This document shows positions 55,911 through 64,000 of a DNA stretch of 64,000 bases, one piece after another. Made by a program: the position numbers and the translations under genes. How positions within the stretch are numbered: the stretch's first letter is position 1; each line of letters opens with the position of its first letter. The notes under the pieces are model-generated. The model saw only the letters and a program-made list of their open reading frames with translations, was not told the DNA's origin and searched no databases. This DNA comes from Sternotherus odoratus (Eukaryota; Chordata; Testudines; Kinosternidae), in assembly GCA_032164245.1 (NCBI GenBank), contig JAVMKO010000003.1, positions 36,145,390-36,209,389 on the forward strand. Direction: 5' to 3'.

Positions 55911-57867
55911 AGTATATTATTTTTCTCAGTACAAAATATACTATCAGCTTCTTGAAATTCTATTTCTGTTCTCCCACACTCTAAAACATTTGGGGAATGG
56001 AGCTTGACTAGGTTTAGTAGATTGATTGAAGCAGTCTGCAAAAGAGAAAATATATATTTTCCAATGAGGCAAAGTGAAGCTTGGAATAAACAACTGAAAA
56101 TTTCAAACACTTTCTTAATTAAAAGAACATTTAATAGAATGATGCTATCTCAACATGTACAGCTGTTGAGTAAATAAGTAAATCCATACCCCAAATGAAT
56201 CCATTTAGTATGTATTACTTCTGTAGTAGCACTGACATTCATATAGTATATTTGGCATGTAGTGACTAACTTTACAATTCAAGTGAAATGTCAAATGTTT
56301 AAAAATCAACTTCTTTGAATGATTAGCCCAATCAAAGAAGAAATGAAAATCATATGCTGACACCCTTAGTTGCCTATAAAGTTATAAAAAAAAGCAAACA
56401 AAAAATTCATCTTTACCATGTTACATTTTAGTAGTTGGGTGCTTGAACAATGTCTCTTTGTATCCAAAATTCTTTTAGGCCCACACACACCTATTCAGAA
56501 AATATCTTGCTAGAAATCCCTCTAGAAAACATTGCTGAACAGTGAAAAATATCATCTCTCCTTCAATCTATCTACATATTCATATTGTTGTTTAAAACCT
56601 AACCTTTCCCCCCCACTCCAAGCTGCATCCTACACATGGATAGCAATTTGGAAAAAGAGACGTACAAGTCACCAGTCCACTGCATTTCCTTAGCACAAAA
56701 CGGGTAAGAAGATTTTTTTTGGACAGTGCTATACTGAAACTTTGTAAAATACCATGTAGAGATAACTGAAGGATTGAAATCGGGTTTTGTTTTGTTATGC
56801 AGTAAATATTTTGAGACGATTGTTCTTAATGTAAAATGTAAATCTATTGTTAATTACATCTGGCTGCAGTCCTTAATAGCACAAAGTCCCAATTTACTTC
56901 ATTTGTCCTCAGTTAGGGACCAAAGAATTTAATCTCTGGTATTTTACAAAATGTTTCATTAGTCTGAAATGGTGTTAATAAGGACATCTTTAGGGCTCAG
57001 TTGTACCCTGTAATATATGGATTTCTGTTTTGTAAGACCAAGCATCTGTGGTAAATGGCTGTATCAGACACTCGTTGTTGCCTGGTTATGTGGTAGAAAT
57101 CTGGGCAGACCCTTAAACTCTGGCCATACAATTGATGCTTTAGCTGGTGGTTTAATACTCAAAAATTTGCCTCATTTGGGTATCAAACTGTTCCACCTCC
57201 CTCAGAAGAAGTGCTCCTCCCTATTGGGAACATCATGCTGATAACTTTAATGCTGATCCTCCAGTGGCCCTAGTATTGAAGGACAGGAAACATCCTGATA
57301 TTAGTTCTGATGGGATTTGAACATGTGTGGAAGCTGTGGCACACTAGGTAACCATTGTGAAATGACTGGCAGTGAGACTATCACAGCAGGCCCTGTTGGG
57401 AGATCAGTGCTAAGGTGCGTGCAGTCTGGTACTGACTTCCCTGAAAAGAGAAGCAATTATAGTGAACTCCCTCTGGCATCCAACCATCTAGACATGGTTA
57501 GAAACTAAAGTGAAAATGAATGATGCTTTCTGACGTAAAATTAAATTAAAGTTTCTCATTAACATCATCCTGGAGAACTGATCTCTCGACCATGACAGAT
57601 ATAAGCAGAGATTTATTTCTGTTCTCTATGTTTGACTTGATAATTATGTCTCCTTTAGAGATAGTAGGTGTAGCTTTTGGAATAGGGAAATAAGAAAAAT
57701 TGTGTCATGGAAAATCATGAGAGAGCACTCCTAGAACACTGTGGGACTTACCCTGGGAGAGGACAGGTGGAATGACAGCACTACATTGTAGGAGTGTAAT
57801 GCAGTTTTCTCACAGGCAAACTTCCATTTGAAGTTCATTTTGAAACTCTCACTGCTATGACTAATTA
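55911..57867. other. No recognised gene
   Basis: AT-rich sequence. Frames at 57017-57241 and 57317-57508 are not recognised. Confidence 0.35.
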
Positions 57868-57950
57868 TCAGGGGGACAGCCGTGTTAGTCTGTAGCCACA
57901 AAAACAACGAGGTGTTAAGGTGCTACTGAGTTCCTCTTGTTTTTGCTATA
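57868..57950 (-). mobile_element. Penelope-like element 3' tail fragment
   Basis: cagccgtgttagtctgtagc then aaggtgctactgagttcctc match the tail at 25949-26020 in the same orientation. Diverged. Confidence 0.7.
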
Positions 57951-58065
57951 GCACTGTTAGCAGAATGGAGGCCAGTTCAAAGCCCCCAGGGCTCCTGCTT
58001 GCAGCTCGATAATGTATATAGTCTCCACACTGCAACTGAAACTAGAGGCTTTGGATTATCTAGTG

Positions 58066-58266
58066 CAGGGGGTTCTCAAACATTTTTTGCTGGGACCCCT
58101 TTTGAAAGTATTTCAGGCTGTGATGACCCCTCCTCTCCCATACCATGATACCTTTATTTCTGTTCTGCTGCTAGTGGTGACACTGCCTTCAGAGCTGGGC
58201 ACCTGGCCAGCAGCCACTACTTATCACTCTTGTGACCCCCCTACAATAGTCTTTTGACACCCTTTT
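58066..58266. mobile_element. hAT-like element fragment
   Basis: cagggggttctcaaacattt, gctgggaccccttttgaaag and cttgtgaccccc match a frequent amniote hAT-derived element whose ends read CAGxGGTTCTCAAAC. Inserted next to, or into, the MIR-like sequence that follows. Confidence 0.6.
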
Positions 58267-58400
58267 GGGAAGGAAAGTGAATCACAGAAGTAAGTGACTT
58301 GCCCAAGGTCACGCAGCAAGCCTTTGGCAGAGACAGGAGAAGAACCCTTTTGCTTTTTCTATGTATCCTGCGCTTTAGCCATAAAACTATCTTTACCCTT
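58267..58400 (+). mobile_element. MIR-like SINE
   Basis: aagtgacttgcccaaggtca then cgcagcaagcctttggcaga and cctgcgctttagccataaaa match the MIR core and 3' end in order. Confidence 0.8.
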
Positions 58401-58930
58401 TGAGTGCATTGCTTGCTTCAATCCATGTCGACAACTCTGAAACAACAGTTGTATGAAATGCACTAGCAAAATCTAATGTAAATATTTTATTGTTGAAAGG
58501 AACTATTTCACCTGTGCGTCAAATAACGGATATCAATTCTAGAACATCTTTATTTCAACTATTTTCTAGTTCTTTAAAGACATTAATTTTCACAACACTT
58601 TTGTACTATGGTAAGTTTTATTATATCCCTCATTATTAATTACATCCTTCTCGCACCAATGCAGTGCACAGAGCCTACAGGAGTGTTTCCCCCCCCTCCC
58701 TGTCATTGGCTGCTGCTTAACACAATTGATTTCCATTTGACAGCTTCATGAGTGAGTGTAATGTGTGTTGGCATCTGGAGTACATACCCCAAACCTGTCC
58801 AACCAAGCTCCTCTATAGAGCTTCCTTCTATTCTTGTGGAGATGAGCTGCTGGTTTGCAATTTCTTGAATTTCTTCCTTGGCAATAGTGTCTCCATTCAG
58901 TGCCCAGAATCTTTTGTAGACACTTATTTA
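58401..58930. other. No recognised gene
   Basis: Short frame at 58748-58933 could be part of the neighbouring LINE or chance. Confidence 0.35.
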
Positions 58931-59545
58931 TAAAGGCATCTAGTTTCTATCTAACATTTAAATTGTTTTCCAGCTCTTACCGCCATATGTTAGCACCGAG
59001 ATTATGTGTGAATTGCAAAATCTCCGTTTTGTTTTGGTACTGTGTGTATCTTTGATTTCCATATGTTGCTGAATTAGCGAATGTTATGGATACTTTTCCT
59101 AAACTTGATATCACTTCTTTCTTGAGGTCTCTGTTGGCTAGTATGGTGCTGCAAAGGTAAACCAACTGTTCTACTTTCTTGAAGTTTTTGCCTTCTACTA
59201 TAACGTCACTGCCTGATGTTTGTGTTTCAGGATGTTTGCTTTGGTGTAACTGATTTGAGTCCTGCTTGACCTGCTATTTTCACCAAGGTGTCTGTCTTTG
59301 TAGCTTTTTGGGGATGTTGCTCAATAGTGAAATATCATCATCATCGGGACCTAGGTCTTCTAGGCGTTTGACATTTACTCATGCTATGCCAGTTTTTGTG
59401 TTGCTAATACACTTCTTCATTATCCAGTCTATTGAAATGCCAAACAACAGTGGAGATAAAATGCAGCCCAGTTTCATGCCAGTGTCCACTGTGAACGACA
59501 CTGGTTGTTCACTTTTGCATTGCTGTAAGTACCCTTAATGTTGAT
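58931..59545 (-). pseudogene. RTE-type LINE reverse transcriptase remnant
   Basis: Minus-strand translation at 58977-59165 gives VYLCSTILANRDLKKEV and later gka...f-like spacing and NKTEILQF. This fits the post-palm segment (FxYLGSTIxxxGxLKKEVxxRIxKA) of RTE/BovB-type reverse transcriptases. Further upstream on the minus strand, DWIMKKCISNTKTGIA and LEDLGPDDDDISLLS at about 59430-59330 correspond to the DWxxR and FADDIALLS regions; the active-site FADD is degraded. Stops and frameshifts are frequent. Confidence 0.65.
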
Positions 59546-59582
59546 GACTATAATTCTATAAAATGATGTGCCTATGTAGGCA

Positions 59583-59670
59583 GTCTGTAAGCGAGGACTG
59601 GCCTTCCTCCCAAGGTCTGTGAGAGTGAGGGATTGTTTGCCAGGATAGGTTGTAGATTTTTCATGTAAAG
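59583..59670 (-). mobile_element. Penelope-like element fragment
   Basis: gcgaggactggccttcctcc, caaggtctgtgagagtgagg and gataggttgtag align with 26725-26800, inside the coding region of the Penelope-like element. Confidence 0.8.
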
Positions 59671-59738
59671 ATCACATTAAAGATCTCTTAAAGGAATCAG
59701 GCACTAACACACCTAACTGCAGGGCAACTTAGCAGACA

Positions 59739-60234
59739 CAGGGCCGACCCTAGGTATTCTGGTGCCCTACTCAGCCATCTGCCCCGTGGGGTGTGCGTGT
59801 GTGGCCTCAGACGTCTGAGGAGGTTGGGGGACTGGGGTGGGGGCAGGTCCCAGGCCTCTGAGGGAGGAGCAGGGCTGGCTTGTGGGGCAGAGGGGAGCCA
59901 CCCCCCAGAACTCACTGGTGCCGCAGCTGTGGCTGGGTTGTTGCATTTCCTGCCGCTGGTGAGTGCAGGCCCGGCCCTGCTGCAGAGGTCAGGGGAGTGG
60001 TGGCGGAGTAGGTGCTGGAAGAGGCAGGGCTGTGGTAGGGAAGGGGCGGGGCAGGGGCGGGGATGGGATGGGAAGAAGCAGGGCTGGACGGAGCAGGGAA
60101 AAGGGCCCCGGGGAAGAACCGGAGCAGGGTCTGGAGCAGCACAGAGCTGCGCGGGGCACCAGGAAATGTGGTGCCCCAAATTTCCTGGTGCCCTATGCAG
60201 CTGCGTACTCTGCATATGGGTAAGGATGGCCCTG
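59739..60234. mobile_element. GC-rich non-autonomous hAT-like element with end hairpin
   Basis: Ends CAGGGCCGACCCTAGG and, inverted, CAGGGCCATCCTTACC. The flanks agcagaca (59731-59738) and cacagaca (60235-60242) agree at six of eight positions. A perfect 14-bp hairpin GGGCACCAGGAAAT / ATTTCCTGGTGCCC (60154-60167 with 60180-60193) lies close to the right end. The interior is G-rich. The 192-codon frame at 59791-60369 and the antisense frame 59697-60215 run through the element and are not genes. Confidence 0.8.
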
Positions 60235-60435
60235 CACAGACAGTTAGCAACAAAGCCTAGATTTCAAACACAGCAAACTAGTAAACCAGCCCAGTGTCCT
60301 GTCAAATTTGATAGCAAGTTCCCAGCACAGAAAAGTGCTCTGTTTTTGTCCCCCAACATTAATCAATAGCAATAAGACAGAAGTGTTTCAAAAATACTCA
60401 CCAGCTGACTAAATCCCATATTTGTTAATTGTCAC

Positions 60436-60719
60436 TTTCCCTATCAGGATAATAAATTAATCTCTGTGTTATCTGTCTGTCTCTCTCTCTCTCGCCTTAA
60501 TTTCTTCAAAATGCATTGTTGTGAATTAAATTTAGTCTGTGATTTCCTTCATGACTGAAGATTGTTAATATGAAATTAATTACTGTTGTTAATGTAACCA
60601 TCTTTTCCAGCTATTTGCTAATGCAATTAATTTCAATAATAGCAGAATGGCAGTTTACTGCTACTGTGTCAGGAAGTCTAACTATTTTAATAGCTAACAT
60701 TTCCTCTTATGGGTTTTAA
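60436..60719. repeat. Left arm of a large diverged inverted repeat
   Basis: Pairs with 60838-61101 as a reverse complement. The innermost 49 nt (60671-60719) match the partner at 46 positions. Farther out, blocks such as gcagaatggcagtt, gcattgttgtg and gataataaat recur in the same order. Insertions such as (CT)n at about 60477-60494 break the match. AT-rich, rich in ATTA/TAAT motifs. Confidence 0.85.
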
Positions 60720-60837
60720 TCTATATATCTAATAACATATCTATGCATATATTTGTATCTAATAACATACCTTTGATATTTGCTACTTTGTTTTTAGCCC
60801 TTGGGATATTTCTGTCTCTTTCCTTTAATTAAATAAC
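60720..60837. other. Spacer of the inverted repeat
   Basis: 118 nt, AT-rich, with a local direct repeat (atctaataacata at about 60727-60741 and 60757-60771). Confidence 0.8.
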
Positions 60838-61101
60838 TTAAAACCCATAAAAGGAAATGTTTGCTATTAAAATAGTTAGACTTGCTGACACAGTGGTAGT
60901 GAACTGCCATTCTGCTCATTTTGAACTTGGTTACTTTAACAATCAATTTCATACTACCAGCCTTCAATCATGAAGGAAATTTAAGGGAACTAGTCACTGA
61001 AATTAAATTTAATGCACAACAATGCAATTTGAAGAAATTATAGAGGAGAGAAGGACATTTCATGCAGAGATTTATTTATTATCCTCAGGCTCATAGGAAA
61101 C
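60838..61101. repeat. Right arm of the large diverged inverted repeat
   Basis: Reverse complement of 60436-60719 with substitutions and indels. The outer end tcctcaggctcataggaaa matches the start of the left arm. Neither arm resembles a family I recognise, and neither has an open frame. Confidence 0.85.
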
Positions 61102-62724
61102 AGAAGATGTTTGCAAACTACAGGCAAAGAAAGGAAACCCTGGAAATCATTTACCATACATTCCTGGTATAGCTGCTAAGAACTCTGGCATGTTACTTCC
61201 TGGATTCAGAAATAAGACGTGGAAAGATTATGCTAAATATTGATATTCTTCAGAGGCCTAAATCAGATAAAAAGGCACAATTAAAGCTAGGTAATTATTC
61301 CATTATGAATAGAGCAGGACAGATAACTACAAAAAGTAATTATTTGTTTTCTTGAATAAACATTGTGGGCCAAATTCTCTGCTGACATAACTCTTGGGTT
61401 CCGATGGAGTTAGGCCAGCTAGATGTGTGGGCCATTGAATTCATTCTGCTGTTATTTTGGGGCTCTAGAGTCTAGCCCCCAGTCTGCTGCAGATTTTTGT
61501 ATGTCCTCCGATGAATTTCAGGCTATTTTCTCTTTCTCCGATTAGTAACCTATAGAATCCAGAGAAGCTAGTAACAGAAATATTATGTAAGTGCCAACAA
61601 TAGCCATCCTATCCATTTCCTTCAGACTTTCAGAGATCTGGAACATCTGCCAGGAAAGTACATCAAAGTAAGGAAGCATAAATAAGTTAATTACATTAAC
61701 TTGCCTAAAAGGGGTGTGTCTCATTTTACGTATATCCTGCATACATTTCTTCTTTTCTCCTCTCCTTCCACGTCTTACCGTTCTGTCCATTCCATTATTT
61801 ATTGATCTTTACTCTTTTTCTTTCTTTTACTCTGAAAAGCAACATCTCACTTCCATTATTGCTTATTTTTGTAGCCACCCCGCATTATTCTGAATGAATA
61901 ATGAAAATAGAAAATAAAAGTTAGACAATATTTGATTTTCCTTTTCCAGGATCAATTTGAAGTATGCACCTTGATTCAGGAAAACACTCAAGCACCTACT
62001 TATCTTGAGGGACCTGTTTAAGTCTCATCAGCTTGAATTAAACTGAAGCATAAGTGCCTAAAGTTAAGTAGCTTATTAAGGTTTCCCTGAATGGAGATGC
62101 TTTCCTGATTTATGTTTTTGGATTTATGGTATCTAACATTTGTCCCCATGTAACCTTCCTATCTGGCATGTCACTTTTTTTTTTAAAAAAAGATAACTTT
62201 TGATTGACTTATTCGGATGGAAAAAAATGCAAAACAGAAAAGTGTGTGAAAACATTTATTGAAAAAACAATTAAAAATGTTCAAAGTGGGCTACTTTCAA
62301 TGTCCATGCTTTTTTACCTTCTTCCTTTTCTGCTTGAGGTGAAGGAGAAAGTGGGGGGGATGGAGGAGGATGGAGTGAAGGGTAAGTAAAAAAACAAGAA
62401 GAGCAAGAGTGGGAGGGGAAACTTGTTGAAAATCTAGAAACCAAAAATGGAAAGCTGAAATCTTTCAGTTTCTAAAATCTCAACTGAAGTCACATTTTAA
62501 CTCAAAAAGAAATGAAAATATCCTTTTTAAAATGTGTTGCGAAAAATAAACGAAGTGACATTTTTCACTGTGTTCTGAAAATTCCCATGGAAAACCCATT
62601 TTTCAGTTTCTGACCAGCTCTGTTTATCATGTATCTTCTAGTTCTATTGCTAGTATAACTTAGCCTGATTTGCATGATTTGTGGTTGTATTCACTATAAG
62701 TTCCTGTGTCTGTTTGTAAGTCTG
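61102..62724. other. No recognised gene
   Basis: AT-rich sequence. 61365-61450 resembles the widespread amniote repeat (gggccaaattctctgctgac). Confidence 0.35.
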
Positions 62725-63457
62725 AGGCCTTGGCTACACTTGCAGATATAGAGCGGTTTGGGTTAAATCAGCCTTTGGAGAGCGCGTTAGGGAAAGCACC
62801 ACAGTCTGTTCACACTGACAGCTGCAAGCGCACTGGCATGGCCATACTTGTGGCACTTGAAGCGGCACTGGGAGTGGTGCATTATGGGCATCTATCCCAG
62901 CATTCAAGTGGCTGCAATGTGCTTTTCAAATGCAGGGGGTGGGTGGAGTGTGACAGGGAGTGTCTTATGTGTATGTGGGGGGAAACAGTGGGTTTTTGGG
63001 GTGTTGAGAGTGTATCAGCATGCTGTCTTGTAAGCTCAGGCCCCCCCCCCCACCTCTCTCTCAATCACTCAAAGAAAACACCATTCCTCAGTAAATGTTT
63101 TCTTTGTCTCGGAGCAGATAAGCATGCCGGATGTCAGAAATGGAGCTTTGAAAGGGCACATCTGCCTTCCTGCAGCCGATTTCACAATAATGAGAAGAGT
63201 GGCCACTTGACTTAAGGGGATTATGGGACATTTCCAGAGGTCAATCAGAACGCAGTAATGCAACACCTTGTTCACACTGACACTGGAGTGTCTCACTTAA
63301 TATGCATCAAACATTATCCCTCTTGCTGAGATGAAGTACCAGGAGTGCTCTATCCGGGGAGTCAGAGCGCTCTACATACCTTGCCAGTGTGGACGGAGAG
63401 TGAGGTAGAGCGCTCTGGGTGGCTTTATTACTATAACTTGCAAGTGTAGCCAACATC
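62725..63457 (+). mobile_element. Miniature inverted-repeat element, family A copy 3
   Basis: Left end GGCCTTGGCTACACTTGCA and, inverted, GATGTTGGCTACACTTGCA. The core gcattatgggcatctatccc is at about 62879-62899. Away from the core it differs considerably from copies 1 and 2, so it may be a subfamily. It contains a C11-class run near 63041. The 169-codon frame at 62706-63215 starts outside the element and is an artefact. Confidence 0.75.
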
Positions 63458-64000
63458 TCAGTGAATCAAAAGGAAGTATGGCATTGCATACTGTCCTATG
63501 CAATATGTGATTACTTGAAACTTCCTGTATAAGCCTGAGGCTGTAGGAAGAAATGTAGGAAGAAATTCTAATTGGAGGTCGACACAATCTAATTTTTAAC
63601 AACATTAAAATATCTTGAATTCAAACAAGTGTCAATTTAATGGCATCCTCCAAAGACAAAAACTGTGGTGAATGGACGTCATAGTGTAGTTGGTGGATGA
63701 TGCTGGATAGTCTATAACTCACCCTTTTTTGCACAAACTTCTTACATTTAATTTTTCAAATATCATTTTATCTTTCTATTCATTTTGATGGTTAATTCCA
63801 TCATGTATTTAAATTAAACAGGCCTTTCACCAGTGTGTTAGTCTAGTTTTACACCAAAACAATGGAGATATACCTGTGGTATATCAGTAGCAAATCAGGC
63901 CCAGGCAATCTGAGCTGGGCTATACTCAATATCAGAAGGATTCCATAGTATAATACATCAGTCCTTGTATTCTTACTCCTTGCCTGCATTCCCACTTTGG
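63458..64000. other. No recognised gene
   Basis: AT-rich sequence to the window end. Confidence 0.4.

Noticed and set aside
59791..60369. 192-codon Gly-rich frame and the antisense 172-codon Pro/Ser-rich frame
   Set aside because: Both cross the boundaries of the GC-rich element 59739-60234 and have low complexity.
62706..63215. 169-codon open frame
   Set aside because: It starts outside and runs through a family A miniature element; no domain is present and the family is non-coding.
1..64000. CRISPR arrays, operons, phage or plasmid modules
   Set aside because: No regularly spaced repeats and no dense coding; the sequence is vertebrate nuclear DNA.

Overview
The window is vertebrate nuclear DNA, most likely from a turtle or a close sauropsid relative. 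It has no operons, dense bacterial-style coding or ribosome binding sites. It has long AT-rich non-coding stretches, splice-like signals, and many interspersed repeats: CR1-type LINEs, hAT-like miniature elements, solo LTRs, a Penelope-like element whose 3' tail I recall as very common in turtle genomes, and MIR-like SINEs. Family names come from recognition and recalled consensus sequences, not from a database search.

Coding content is almost nil. The best protein-coding candidate is a terminal exon on the + strand at 2144-2296. It has a polypyrimidine tract and AG acceptor, 50 codons encoding an acidic C-terminus, a double stop, and a candidate 3' UTR ending near a polyadenylation signal at 2769. 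The rest of that gene would lie to the left of the window. Two weaker exon candidates, at 3309-3495 and 12020-12055, are flanked by good splice consensus sequences. The other long open frames are low-complexity, antisense, or inside transposons.

Layout. 1-593: end of an LTR on the minus strand. 594-2143: intron. 2144 to about 2790: terminal exon. 2.9-14.9 kb: sparse repeats, with a CR1 at 7.3-8.0 kb and LTR-like sequence at 8.06-8.66 kb. 15.0-15.7, 42.0-42.7 and 62.7-63.5 kb: three copies of one miniature-element family. 19.07-19.91 kb: a GC-rich hAT-like element with a perfect 8-bp target duplication. 20.9-22.75 kb: a LINE split by a solo LTR. 25.95-27.32 kb: a 5'-truncated Penelope-like element with reverse transcriptase and GIY-YIG remnants, abutting a tRNA-derived SINE. 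28.0-28.3 and 44.8-45.2 kb: two copies of a GC-rich inverted-repeat element. 33.4-35.6 kb: LINE mosaic with a nested miniature element. 39.85-41.47 kb: a solo LTR with three nested insertions. 46.7-47.5 kb: a second solo LTR of the family seen at 21.7 kb. 47.77-48.13 kb: a probable non-autonomous Helitron. 50.95-53.22 and 59.74-60.23 kb: GC-rich transposon islands. 58.9-59.55 kb: an RTE-type LINE remnant. 60.44-61.10 kb: a large diverged inverted repeat that no transposon I recognise explains.

I see no operational gene system here. The window reads as a region at and beyond the 3' end of a gene, shaped by layered transposon insertions whose order can be read from nesting and target-site duplications. 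The least explained signals are the 60.4-61.1 kb inverted repeat, the unidentified terminal exon, and the perfect 14-bp hairpin at 9.8 kb.
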